DNA of 64,000 bases from NCBI RefSeq assembly GCF_003946725.1, contig NZ_RHOY01000002.1, positions 1 to 64,000 on the forward strand, in the 5' to 3' direction. The position numbers were made by a program, and so were the translations under genes. Every line of letters begins with the position of its first letter. Within the stretch, counting starts at the first letter, position 1. The notes under the pieces are model-generated. The model was given only the letters and a program-made list of their open reading frames with translations. It made no database searches and was not told the DNA's origin. This document shows, one piece after another, positions 16,947 through 25,420 of this stretch. The DNA is from Agrilactobacillus yilanensis. Lineage in GTDB: Bacteria; Bacillota; Bacilli; Lactobacillales; Lactobacillaceae.

Positions 16947-17810
16947 ATGACAAAAACGATCCGTTTACTCTATCCAGATTGGCAAGCCGGTGCAAAGCCA
17001 GAGTATTATTTAGGCAGTCAACTATTAGCCTGGTTGGCACCGAAAAATAACCAGCAAAAAGAAATTACAGTCCCAGTGGCAAAGCCCACAGCAATCGCTG
17101 CGCTAACGTCTGAAAACGGCGTTGTAGCGCAAAGTACCGTTAAAGCCAATGCTTTAGCAGCACAAAAGATATTGCGTGAAGAACAACCTGATCGCATTAT
17201 TACCTTTGGCGGGAATTGTTTAGTGTCCCAAGCGCCATTTGATTATTTACATGGGCAATATGGGGATGATTTAGGCGTTATTTGGCTGGATGCCCATCCG
17301 GATATTTCAACGCCCCAAATTTTTAACCATGAACATGCGATGGTTTTAGGCAATTTACTAGGTGCAGGGGATCCTGAATTGGCAACGACCGTCACACAAC
17401 CTTTTAACGCTGCTGATATTTTGTATGTTGGGCTGCAACAGCCTACTGAAGACGAAGTTGCAATTTTACAAGAACTGCAGCTGACTTACACACTACAGGA
17501 TAATGCAGCCGTCAACGCTGAAGAAATTCAAGCTTGGGTGGCGCAGCATCACTTTAAGAAATTAGCTATCCATTTTGACTTAGACGTGCTATCTCCTGAA
17601 TTATTTGAAGGGCTGTATTTCACAGAACCCGGTGTCACCGATTACGGGGCAGTAGCTGGTAAGTTAGCACCGACAAAGGCTTTTAAACTGTTAAAACAAC
17701 TTTTGGCAGAAAATGACGTTGTTGGCTTAACCATCGCTGAATATTTACCGTGGAGTGCCGCAAAGTTACAACAGTTATTTAAAGAATTGACTATTTTTAA
17801 AGCAGAATAG
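16947..17810 (+). CDS. Arginase/ureohydrolase-fold enzyme with altered metal site
   Basis: 287 aa. The metal motifs DAHPD (Asp115, His117, Asp119) and HFDLDVLSP (Asp211, Asp213) are intact. The first motif, GGDHS in arginases, reads GGNCL, putting Cys91 where the first metal-binding His should be. The family hydrolyses guanidino or formimino compounds; the substrate here is open. It is the sole visible target of the divergent MerR gene and ends at its own terminator. ATG with GGAGG upstream. Confidence 0.82.
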   Translation: MTKTIRLLYPDWQAGAKPEYYLGSQLLAWLAPKNNQQKEITVPVAKPTAIAALTSENGVVAQSTVKANALAAQKILREEQPDRIITFGGNCLVSQAPFDYLHGQYGDDLGVIWLDAHPDISTPQIFNHEHAMVLGNLLGAGDPELATTVTQPFNAADILYVGLQQPTEDEVAILQELQLTYTLQDNAAVNAEEIQAWVAQHHFKKLAIHFDLDVLSPELFEGLYFTEPGVTDYGAVAGKLAPTKAFKLLKQLLAENDVVGLTIAEYLPWSAAKLQQLFKELTIFKAE

Positions 17811-17817
17811 ACGACAA

Positions 17818-17865
17818 AAAAAGCCTAGCTTTTGGAAATTAAATTTCCGAAGCTGGGCCTTTTAA
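17818..17865 (+). terminator. Terminator after the arginase-like gene
   Basis: Long stem AAGCCTAGCTT..GGAAATT with AATTTCC..AAGCTGGGCCTTTT, immediately after the stop codon. Confidence 0.8.
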
Positions 17866-17885
17866 TTTAGAAATGAAAGGATCGA

Positions 17886-20207
17886 TTATTCAGATCTTAA
17901 AGCAATTGCAGCATCTTTCTTCGCAGCCATACGTGCTGGAATGTGACCACCTAAGACGGTCAAGACCGTACTCACAATGATTAAAATGAGCGCATGTGTT
18001 GGATTTAACTGAGCCACATTACTCAAGTCCGTCATGCTCTTAAGAATGGCATTGATTGGGAAGGTGAGCAGCCAAGCGATTAAAATACCTAAGACGCCGG
18101 AACCAACGCCTAAAATGGTTGTTTCGGCATCGAATACGCGGGTAATATCCCGTTTACGAGCCCCTAAGGCTTTTAGGACACCAATTTCTTTGGTCCGTTC
18201 TAGTACAGAAGTATAAGTGATGATGGCAATCATAATCATACTGGTGACTAAGGAGATACCAGCAAAGGCAATTAAGACATAAGTGATTGCATCCATCAAG
18301 CCACCGGTTAAGCTAGAAACATTCCCGGCTAAGTCGGTATAAACGATCTTATTAGCTTTAGTTTTGCCTTTGTTATATTTGTCCAAGTAGGTTAGGATCT
18401 TGTCTTTATCTTTGAAATTAGTTGGATAAATCTGAATATTACTTGGAATAGAAGAACCACCAAGATAAGAGATTAAGGTTGATTTTGTAGCGGCATTAAC
18501 CGTTTGGCTGGTTAAAACATTCGTATCGCTCTTCTTTTGAGCACTGACAATATCAGATTTTTCGTTTTGGTCAACAACCAATTTGGTCAGCTGATCGCTA
18601 TAAGCAATGCCACTGGATAATAGGCCATCGCTATTTTTAGATTTAACCCGTAGGATACCGGTAATTTTTAAAGTTTTAGTATCACTGGCGTTTGCCATTT
18701 TTGTGTAGTCCGTATTAGGCACAAAATTGCCGGTGGGTAAACTTTGATAATAGTCATTATTAGCGACAACTTTGATCGTAGTGCCTAATAATTTATTGTA
18801 ATCGTATTTTTGGCCTTCTTTTACTTTAAAGCCTAAGTTTTTAAGGGCATTGATGTTCACAGTATTATCCCGATTCACAATTAAAACAATATCAGTGGCA
18901 CTATTTGGATAAGCACCGGATAACAGTTTGTAGTTTGTTTTTAAGAAAGTTTGATTGCCATTACGGTCAATTGGATAAACGGAACCGCCAATACCAGAAG
19001 CGGCTAACATAGCTGAACTATCCATCCCGTTGCCGGAAGCTGAGGAGAACTGGATCGGTTTATAAGTACCGTTGACTTCTCGGATCAAATTCAAGCCAGT
19101 GGCGTAAGTTTTACTGATATTTTTTGTTAAAGAACTGTCAATTTTATCTAAGTAATTCACATAATCTTGGGTAATTTTATTAGTGTGCTGTGCTTTTTCG
19201 GCAGCACTGGTTTTAGCGGTAATTTTATCGGACTTGGAGACTTTGTCGGATTGCTGGCTGCTTTGTGCGGCGGTTTGATCCGTACCCGTTCGACTAATGC
19301 TAATTGGAAATTGGGACAGGGTCTCTCGCTGAGTTTTGTCAATTTGAATTTGAAAACCGCTGGATAAGGCTAGAACAATGGCAATACCAATGATACCAAT
19401 ACTGGAGGCAAACATTGTCAAGAAGGTACGGCCTTTTTTAGTTCGAATATTGTTAAAGGAGAGCTTTAAAGCCGTCCAAAACCGCATTTTAGTATGTTTT
19501 AATTTAAAATCGTTAGAACTGACTTCATCGGTATATGGCTTAGAATCTTCTAGAATTTGACCATCAGAAAATTCAATGGTCCGATCGGCATATTGATGGG
19601 CCAATTCCGGGTTATGGGTTACCATAATAACAAGCCGTTCTTTAGAAAGATCTTGAATCAGCTGCATGATTTCATTACTCGTAACCGTATCTAAAGCACC
19701 CGTTGGTTCATCGGCTAAAAGGATTTCTGGATCGTTAGCAATCGCCCGGGCAATGGCCACCCGTTGCATTTGACCCCCGGAAAGCTGATTGATTTTTTTA
19801 TTCATATGCGGCCCTAAGCCCACACGAACTAAGGCATCTTTTGCCCGTTTACTTTTTTCACCAGCAGGGACACCACTTAATGTCATACCCATTTCAACAT
19901 TATCAATAATGCTTAAATGACTGATTAAGTTGTAGCTTTGGAAGATAAAGCCGATGGAATTATTGCGATAAGCATCCCAGTCAGCCGCCTTAAAGCCTTT
20001 TGTGGACTTACCATTGATGACTAAGTCGCCAGAATCATATTGATCCAAGCCCCCAAGGACATTAAGCATCGTTGTTTTACCTGAGCCACTGGGGCCGAGG
20101 ATTGCGACAAATTCTTGTTTGCGAAAAGCAACGGATACGTCATCCAATGCTTTTGTAACATTGTCACCAACGGTATAGTACTTTTTGATATGTTTCAGTT
20201 CTAACAT
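17886..20207 (-). CDS. MacB-like ABC exporter, fused ATPase and FtsX-type permease
   Basis: 773 aa. The N-terminal ATPase (about 1-230) has Walker A GPSGSGKTT, signature LSGGQMQR and Walker B ILLADEPTGALD. A membrane segment (about 260-285) follows, then a large extracytoplasmic domain rich in Ser/Thr/Lys/Asp, and three C-terminal membrane segments (about 630-755), the MacB/FtsX topology. Likely role is export of, or resistance to, peptides or cell-wall-active agents. The start is ATG 20207 after AAGGTGGG; the upstream in-frame GTG overlaps that site. Divergent from a MarR regulator with palindromes over both promoters. Confidence 0.9.
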   Translation of the reverse strand: MLELKHIKKYYTVGDNVTKALDDVSVAFRKQEFVAILGPSGSGKTTMLNVLGGLDQYDSGDLVINGKSTKGFKAADWDAYRNNSIGFIFQSYNLISHLSIIDNVEMGMTLSGVPAGEKSKRAKDALVRVGLGPHMNKKINQLSGGQMQRVAIARAIANDPEILLADEPTGALDTVTSNEIMQLIQDLSKERLVIMVTHNPELAHQYADRTIEFSDGQILEDSKPYTDEVSSNDFKLKHTKMRFWTALKLSFNNIRTKKGRTFLTMFASSIGIIGIAIVLALSSGFQIQIDKTQRETLSQFPISISRTGTDQTAAQSSQQSDKVSKSDKITAKTSAAEKAQHTNKITQDYVNYLDKIDSSLTKNISKTYATGLNLIREVNGTYKPIQFSSASGNGMDSSAMLAASGIGGSVYPIDRNGNQTFLKTNYKLLSGAYPNSATDIVLIVNRDNTVNINALKNLGFKVKEGQKYDYNKLLGTTIKVVANNDYYQSLPTGNFVPNTDYTKMANASDTKTLKITGILRVKSKNSDGLLSSGIAYSDQLTKLVVDQNEKSDIVSAQKKSDTNVLTSQTVNAATKSTLISYLGGSSIPSNIQIYPTNFKDKDKILTYLDKYNKGKTKANKIVYTDLAGNVSSLTGGLMDAITYVLIAFAGISLVTSMIMIAIITYTSVLERTKEIGVLKALGARKRDITRVFDAETTILGVGSGVLGILIAWLLTFPINAILKSMTDLSNVAQLNPTHALILIIVSTVLTVLGGHIPARMAAKKDAAIALRSE

Positions 20208-20238
20208 AATTATGGTACCCACCTTTTTTATTTATGAA

Positions 20239-20271
20239 TATTTATTATAATAAATAGTTAACAAAAGTCAA
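20239..20271 (-). promoter_or_regulatory. Promoter of the ABC exporter with overlapping 18-bp palindrome
   Basis: On the minus strand TTGACT (20271-20266), 16 nt, then TATAAT (20249-20244). A perfect palindrome, TATTTATTATAATAAATA (20239-20256), covers the -10 element and is a likely MarR site. Confidence 0.7.
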
Positions 20272-20285
20272 TATTTTATTTTTGT

Positions 20286-20304
20286 ACATTATAGTTTATA
20301 ATGT
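20286..20304 (+). promoter_or_regulatory. Palindromic operator before the MarR gene
   Basis: ACATTATA-GTT-TATAATGT, a perfect 8-3-8 dyad containing a TATAAT -10 element. It fits MarR autoregulation. Confidence 0.6.
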
Positions 20305-20337
20305 GGACATTATTAGATAGAGAGGTTGTTTATAATT

Positions 20338-20820
20338 GTGAGTAATGACGACGTGTTATTCAGTGAAGTTTTTGTCACCGTCGCTCAGATGATGCATCGA
20401 GGGTTAAAACAAGATGAGCTAGGTGTTTCCGGCCTAAACGCCTTAATCTTGATGACCGTTTATACGACCCCTAATATCACGATGTCAGAATTAGCGACAA
20501 ATGTGGGTATTTCTAGGGCACAGTTAAGTCGAATGATTGGCAATTTGGAACAGGATGGTTTTATTAAACGACACCATAATGAAGCCAATCGACGGATTGT
20601 CAATGTTCAGCAGACACAAGCGGGGGATGCCCTTGTTCAAAAACATATTCAATTAAGTATTGAGACGATCCAACAATGGTTAAATAAATTAGAACCTGAG
20701 GATCATCAGGCATTGGTAATGCATTTAAACGGGATTTATCAATTGTTAAAAAAAGCTGAAGTGATTGGTCAAGGTACTGATCAGCAAACGGCAGTTAATT
20801 ATCGTGCCAGCGAAAGATAA
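20338..20820 (+). CDS. MarR-family transcriptional regulator
   Basis: About 160 aa with the MarR winged-helix core (NITMSELATNVGISRAQLSRMIGNLEQDGFIKRHHNEANRRIVNV split across about 55-100). It is divergent from the MacB-like exporter and presumably represses both genes through the two palindromes between them. I prefer the GTG at 20338, 12 nt after GAGAGG; the in-frame TTG at 20326 overlaps that site. Ligand unknown. Confidence 0.88.
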   Translation: MSNDDVLFSEVFVTVAQMMHRGLKQDELGVSGLNALILMTVYTTPNITMSELATNVGISRAQLSRMIGNLEQDGFIKRHHNEANRRIVNVQQTQAGDALVQKHIQLSIETIQQWLNKLEPEDHQALVMHLNGIYQLLKKAEVIGQGTDQQTAVNYRASER

Positions 20821-20871
20821 AACTTGCATTTAAAATTGATCCTTGGTATCCTAGATTGGCGGATAGAAATA

Positions 20872-20885
20872 CGAACGTACGTTTA
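20872..20885 (+). promoter_or_regulatory. LexA-like box before a small gene
   Basis: CGAACGTACGTTTA matches the Gram-positive LexA/DinR consensus CGAACRNRYGTTYC (recalled) at 13 of 14 positions. It lies 17-30 nt before the small unknown gene. Confidence 0.4.
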
Positions 20886-20902
20886 TGATGGGGTGTGTTA
20901 TT

Positions 20903-21136
20903 TTGAATGCTAGTGTAATTTATTTGAGCGAGGATATTTTTATTAATCCTAGAGTTGATGGGATCATCGAAATCTGTCAGTCACGATCAGCAGAGCATCA
21001 AGAGGTTTTAAACCAGCTGAATTATTTAACAGCACGGAATTCTTTTGGGATGACAGTCATGCAGATTTTGCCATCATTAACGTTTCAAGAAGTGCATACA
21101 ATACAGCAGAAACTAAATATCATTTACCATTTTTAA
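20903..21136 (+). CDS. Small protein of unknown function
   Basis: 77 aa, mostly helical in appearance, with no signal peptide, membrane span or motif I recognise; it ends IYHF. The TTG start at 20903 follows GGGGTG by 7 nt. An upstream ATG at 20885 would add six residues but lacks a ribosome site. It stands alone between the MarR and HAD genes, preceded by a LexA-like box and followed by a small terminator, so it looks like a real single-gene unit. Bacteriocin-immunity proteins have this size and helical content, but nothing else supports that reading. Confidence 0.55.
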   Translation: MNASVIYLSEDIFINPRVDGIIEICQSRSAEHQEVLNQLNYLTARNSFGMTVMQILPSLTFQEVHTIQQKLNIIYHF

Positions 21137-21143
21137 ATGGCTG

Positions 21144-21171
21144 GACGGCTCGTTATGGCGGCCGTTTTTTA
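21144..21171 (+). terminator. Small terminator after the unknown gene
   Basis: ACGGC / GCCGT stem followed by six T residues, a few bases after the stop. Confidence 0.6.
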
Positions 21172-21342
21172 GTGATTATGTAACGGTATAAAATTGATGG
21201 TGCTTATAAAGCATATAAAAAGAGATTAGCTTTCGTCAATCAACATGGCTTAATTTCAGTCTTAAGTCGGATAAATATCTAGAATAAGGCTGGTCAATTG
21301 GGTGGAATATGATAAACTTAAGTATTTAAAAGGGGCGATTGA

Positions 21343-22011
21343 ATGACGGGGGTTATTTTTGATTTTAATGGGACATTATTTAGAGATTCAGACAAACATG
21401 AAGCGGCTTGGCAAGTTTTTGCTAAAAAGCATACAGGTCATGAACTCTCTTCGCCGGATTATGCGGATCATGTCCACGGTCGTAACAATAGTTTGATTTT
21501 GGAATATTTTTTTGGTAGTGATTTAACCGAAACACAAATTGAAGCTTTTGCTTTAGAAAAAGAACGTATTTATCGTGAACTTTGTTTGGCTGATCAAGCC
21601 AGCTTGCATTTGATTAAGGGTGCTGAAGCTTATTTCGACTGGTTAGTTGCCAATGAAGTGCCACGAACGATTGCCACTGCGGCTAATGGTGAAAATATGG
21701 CTTTTTATTTTGATGTTTTTGAATTAGGCCGTTGGTTTGATGAAAAGAAAGTCGTTTTTGATGACGGAACTTTGCAAAGTAAACCTAATCCAGCGCCTTA
21801 TTTAAAAGCGAGCACTTTAATTGAAGTGCCAATTTCTGAAATTACTATATTTGAGGATTCGACTTCAGGTATTCAAGCGGCTAATAATGCAAAAGCAAAA
21901 CAAATTATTGCAGTGAGCACTGAGGGCAATCAAGCAGCGCTACGGCAGCTGCCTAATGTGCAATATGTTATGGATGACTTCACTGAACCACAGCTTAAAA
22001 CAATGTTATAG
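21343..22011 (+). CDS. HAD-family phosphatase, beta-phosphoglucomutase-like
   Basis: 222 aa. The nucleophile motif FDFNGTLFRD is at the N terminus, a cap domain follows (about 15-85), then AATANGE (motif II region) and SKPNPAPYLKA with FEDSTSGIQAANNA (motifs III and IV). It belongs to the subgroup of small-phosphomonoester phosphatases and phosphoglucomutases; the substrate cannot be assigned. Single-gene unit: ATG after AAAGGGG and a terminator just after the stop. Confidence 0.85.
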   Translation: MTGVIFDFNGTLFRDSDKHEAAWQVFAKKHTGHELSSPDYADHVHGRNNSLILEYFFGSDLTETQIEAFALEKERIYRELCLADQASLHLIKGAEAYFDWLVANEVPRTIATAANGENMAFYFDVFELGRWFDEKKVVFDDGTLQSKPNPAPYLKASTLIEVPISEITIFEDSTSGIQAANNAKAKQIIAVSTEGNQAALRQLPNVQYVMDDFTEPQLKTML

Positions 22012-22024
22012 CAACAAAAAAAGG

Positions 22025-22056
22025 GCCGCCTACTTAATTTAAGTGGGCGTTTTTTA
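22025..22056 (+). terminator. Terminator after the HAD gene
   Basis: CGCCTACTTAA pairs with TTTAAGTGGGCG, followed by a T-run. Confidence 0.8.
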
Positions 22057-22191
22057 GTGCACTTAGAGTAGACGCAATTTTTAGGAACAATTATTATCCA
22101 TTCTAAAAACGGTGTGCTACACTAATAATGAGAACGCTTATTTAAGGCTATTTTGAAAAAATAAAATGAATGAAAATTTCGAGTCTTGAAC

Positions 22192-22220
22192 TTGAAAAAA
22201 GACTTAATTAGCCTTATAAT
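22192..22220 (+). promoter_or_regulatory. Promoter of ahpC
   Basis: TTGAAA (22192-22197), a 17-nt spacer, then TATAAT (22215-22220). Confidence 0.7.
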
Positions 22221-22230
22221 ATTCTTTAGT

Positions 22231-22245
22231 TAATAATTATTATAA
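22231..22245 (+). promoter_or_regulatory. PerR-like box before ahpC
   Basis: TAATAATTATTATAA matches the PerR 7-1-7 consensus TTATAATNATTATAA at all but one defined position. It lies just after the predicted transcription start, where a repressor would block initiation. Confidence 0.55.
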
Positions 22246-22262
22246 TTTAAGGAGGAATTTCC

Positions 22263-22826
22263 ATGAATTACATCAATCAATCTATCCCAGACTTTAAGGT
22301 CAATGCTTATCGCGACGGTGAAACCCATGAAGTAACAACGAAAGATGTTTTAGGTAAATGGTCCGTCTTCTTCTTCTATCCAGCAGATTTTTCATTTGTC
22401 TGCCCTACTGAATTAGGGGATTTACAAGATCATTATGCTGAATTCCAAAAGGCTAACGCTGAAATTTACTCCGTTTCTGAAGATACCGAATTCGTACATA
22501 AAGCTTGGGCTGAAGCTACTGATACGATCGGTAAGATCAAATATACAATGTTAGCAGATCCAGCTGGCAAATTAGCACGTTTCTTTGATGTTTTAGATGA
22601 AGATGCTGGCCAAGCTTTCCGTGCGGTATTTATTGTTGATCCTGAAGGTAAGATCAAATCTTATACTATCAATGATATGGGTATCGGCCGGAATGCTGAA
22701 GAAATTTTAAGAACTTTAGAGGCTGCACAATTTGTCCGTGAACATGGGGATAAAGTTTGCCCTGCTAACTGGCATCCTGGTGAAGAAACAATTACACCTA
22801 GTCTAGATCTTGTCGGCAAGATTTAG
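22263..22826 (+). CDS. ahpC: Alkyl hydroperoxide reductase peroxiredoxin subunit
   Basis: 187 aa typical 2-Cys peroxiredoxin. Peroxidatic Cys47 lies in FVCPTE, and resolving Cys166 in KVCPANW near the C terminus. It reduces hydrogen peroxide, organic hydroperoxides and peroxynitrite, and is recycled by AhpF. The ATG follows GGAGGAATTTCC. It lies 15 nt upstream of its reductase gene, in one operon, with a likely PerR box in the promoter. Confidence 0.96.
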   Translation: MNYINQSIPDFKVNAYRDGETHEVTTKDVLGKWSVFFFYPADFSFVCPTELGDLQDHYAEFQKANAEIYSVSEDTEFVHKAWAEATDTIGKIKYTMLADPAGKLARFFDVLDEDAGQAFRAVFIVDPEGKIKSYTINDMGIGRNAEEILRTLEAAQFVREHGDKVCPANWHPGEETITPSLDLVGKI

Positions 22827-22841
22827 CAGAGGTGAGATAAA

Positions 22842-24524
22842 ATGGCAGAAGAAAAACATATCTATGATACAGTGATCGTTGGTGCTGGACCCGCTGGTTT
22901 GTCTGCCGGAATTTATGCTGGCCGTGCGACGTTAGATACTTTAATTGTGGAAGCTGATCAAGTAGGTGGTCAAGTAACAACGACTTCCGTTGTCGCTAAC
23001 TACCCAGCGGTTCCTGAGATTAGCGGCACGGCATTGATGCAAAAAATGCAGCAGCAGTGCTCAGATTTTGGCGTTAAAATTACAAGCGATAATATCACGA
23101 ACTATGAATTAGAGGGTGATGTTAAGATTTTGCATGGTCAAAAAAATGACTATGCTGCCCGCAGTGTGATTTTAGCAACTGGTGCGAATCCTAGAGAATT
23201 AGGTTTTCCAGGTGAAAAAGAATTCCGTGGCCGTGGGGTTGCTTATTGTTCAACGTGTGATGGGGAATTATTCAGTGGCCTACAAGTCTTTGTTGTCGGT
23301 GGGGGTTATGCCGCCGCTGAAGAGGCCAATTATTTAACCCGTTATGCAAAACACGTTACGATTTTAGTGCGTAAAGGCGAATTTAAGTGTCCACCATTGG
23401 TTGCAGCACCAGCACTTGAAAATCCAAAAATTGATGTTAAATATCATACCGAAGTCGTTAAAGCTTCAGGGACGGATTATTTGACGGATCTTGTCTTAAA
23501 GAATAATGAAACCGGTGAAGAGACAACTTATCATGTAGATGATGGGGATGCGACTTTTGGGATCTTCGTTTTTGTTGGGACAACACCAGCAACTGCGGAT
23601 TTCCGAGATAAAGTAGATTGTGATCAGCGGGGCTATGTTTTAGCAGACAATGATCAAAAAACAAATATTGAAGGTGTTTATGCGGCTGGGGATGTAGTTT
23701 CCAAAGAATTACGGCAGATCATCACCGCAGCTAGCGATGGTGCTACGGCAGCTACTTCCGCAGAACATTATGTTACGGCTCTAAAACAAAAATTAGGCTT
23801 GCCATTGCATACAGCAGCACCAAAGGCCAAAGCACCTAAACAAATGGGTCAAAGCAGTGAAGTGCCAGCAGCCGAAAAAGAAGCACCTGTGCATCAAGGC
23901 AAATGGTTCTCCAGTGAAATTATCCAACAATTGAGTCCAATTTTTGGTAAGTTAACGAAACCTGTAACACTGAAATTCTATACAGATGGCTCAAATAAAG
24001 CGCAGTCTTTGGAAAGCTTTGCAGAAGAATTCAGTCAGATGAGTGACTTAATTTCCTTTGAGAAATCCAATGAACAACCTGAAGGCCGTCGGTTACCATC
24101 ATTAGAATTATTAGATGAAAACGGACAAGCCCGTGGGGTACAATTCAGTGGGATCCCAAGTGGCCACGAATTAAATTCGTTAGTACTTGCCATTTATAAT
24201 TTGGCTGGTCCAGGCCAAACGATTGATCCAGAACTGATTGAACGGATTAAACAATTACCTGAACGGCATATTGAGATTGCGATTGCCTTAACTTGCCACT
24301 TCTGTCCAGATGTGGTTTCAGCTTGTCAGCATATCGCCATTTTGAATCCAAAGGTCAGTGCTGAAATGATTGACTTGCAAGAGTTCCCAGATTATCGAAA
24401 AGCACATCATATTATGAGTGTGCCGGCGACCCGCATTAACGGCGGTGAAACGATTTTTGGCAGTCAAACATTAGAACAATTAGTCGCTGCTTGTGAAAGT
24501 GCAGAAGCGGTTACAGAAGGCTAA
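22842..24524 (+). CDS. AhpF-type reductase with permuted domain order
   Basis: 560 aa. Residues 1-320 form a thioredoxin-reductase unit (FAD site VGAGPAGLSAG; redox CSTCDG with Cys136/Cys139; NADH site VVGGGYAAAEEA; AAGDV). An Ala/Lys/Pro linker (about 322-350) leads to a two-fold thioredoxin-like domain (about 352-555) with a second disulfide CHFCPD (Cys485/Cys488). Classical AhpF has the thioredoxin-like domain first, so the order is reversed. Position behind ahpC makes it the AhpC electron donor. ATG after GAGGTGA. Confidence 0.9.
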   Translation: MAEEKHIYDTVIVGAGPAGLSAGIYAGRATLDTLIVEADQVGGQVTTTSVVANYPAVPEISGTALMQKMQQQCSDFGVKITSDNITNYELEGDVKILHGQKNDYAARSVILATGANPRELGFPGEKEFRGRGVAYCSTCDGELFSGLQVFVVGGGYAAAEEANYLTRYAKHVTILVRKGEFKCPPLVAAPALENPKIDVKYHTEVVKASGTDYLTDLVLKNNETGEETTYHVDDGDATFGIFVFVGTTPATADFRDKVDCDQRGYVLADNDQKTNIEGVYAAGDVVSKELRQIITAASDGATAATSAEHYVTALKQKLGLPLHTAAPKAKAPKQMGQSSEVPAAEKEAPVHQGKWFSSEIIQQLSPIFGKLTKPVTLKFYTDGSNKAQSLESFAEEFSQMSDLISFEKSNEQPEGRRLPSLELLDENGQARGVQFSGIPSGHELNSLVLAIYNLAGPGQTIDPELIERIKQLPERHIEIAIALTCHFCPDVVSACQHIAILNPKVSAEMIDLQEFPDYRKAHHIMSVPATRINGGETIFGSQTLEQLVAACESAEAVTEG

Positions 24525-24535
24525 CTAAAAAAATA

Positions 24536-24582
24536 AATACCCTTGAAATCAATATATTATTGGTTTTAAGGGTATTTTTTAG
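24536..24582 (+). terminator. Terminator of the ahpC operon
   Basis: AATACCCTTGAAATCAAT / ATTGGTTTTAAGGGTATTTTTT stem with T-run. Confidence 0.85.
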
Positions 24583-24596
24583 CGTCATTTTTAATT

Positions 24597-25316
24597 TTAA
24601 TTCAGTGCTTCGCGAACTAAAGCTTGATGTTTAAAACTAGGACAAACATGTTTATCAAAGAAAGCGATTAAAGGGCCTTGGGTAAAAATAGCCCAGACCG
24701 TCCCAAAGCCGACAGAGATAAGTTGACCATGATTTAATAAGACAGAAATCAAGGTAATGGTCGCTGGAATTAAAAAACTGATTAACTGGGACTTGGTGGA
24801 ATTACCCTTTAAATAGTAAAAACGCAAAATAAATGTCAGATCATCAATGGGATGTAAAATTAAATTAGCCCGTTGGTAAAGTGAGATCTCTAACGCAACG
24901 CCGGCCAGTCCGACAATATCTAAGAAGATCATTAATCCGAACCAAGCGGTATCATTTGGAATGAAGGGATGAATTTTTTCAAAGATGAACTGCCAAAAGG
25001 GGACAAAAAACTGAATGAAATAACTAAAAGGGACAACAAACAATAAATTTCTAAAAAAGCGGCCCCAGTCACTTTCAGGAGAGAGCTTCATGTTCAATAA
25101 ACCTAACAACAAACTCATAATTAACATGGTAGTACCATTGTATCCATTGATTTTGGATAGATCGGCAGTTTGAAATATGGCGCCTAAGATGTTTAAAGAC
25201 GAGGCGGACCAAATTGTCGCGCCAAGTTCGGTCGTAATTGTCAAAGCTTGGGTTAAGCCGGCAATAATTAGGGCAATGATCAACATTACTAAACGATATG
25301 TAAAAGATTTTTGCAT
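24597..25316 (-). CDS. YczE-type integral membrane protein, paralog 1
   Basis: 239 aa with about five hydrophobic segments and the conserved first-loop pattern TELGATIWSASSLN. It is homologous to the two tandem genes near 32.7-34.2 kb (shared YQRANLILHPIDDL, FLKGNST and SVGFGTVWA..GPLIAF patterns). The family is a conserved set of membrane proteins without a settled biochemical role. Single gene with its own ATG. Confidence 0.75.
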   Translation of the reverse strand: MQKSFTYRLVMLIIALIIAGLTQALTITTELGATIWSASSLNILGAIFQTADLSKINGYNGTTMLIMSLLLGLLNMKLSPESDWGRFFRNLLFVVPFSYFIQFFVPFWQFIFEKIHPFIPNDTAWFGLMIFLDIVGLAGVALEISLYQRANLILHPIDDLTFILRFYYLKGNSTKSQLISFLIPATITLISVLLNHGQLISVGFGTVWAIFTQGPLIAFFDKHVCPSFKHQALVREALN

Positions 25317-25420
25317 TTAACTCATCCAATCCTATAACCTGACACAATTGTGCCTATTTAAGATTAAGCAAAATTAACTAAAATTGCAAGTGAATTGGTG
25401 AACAAAATAAAATTTAGGAC

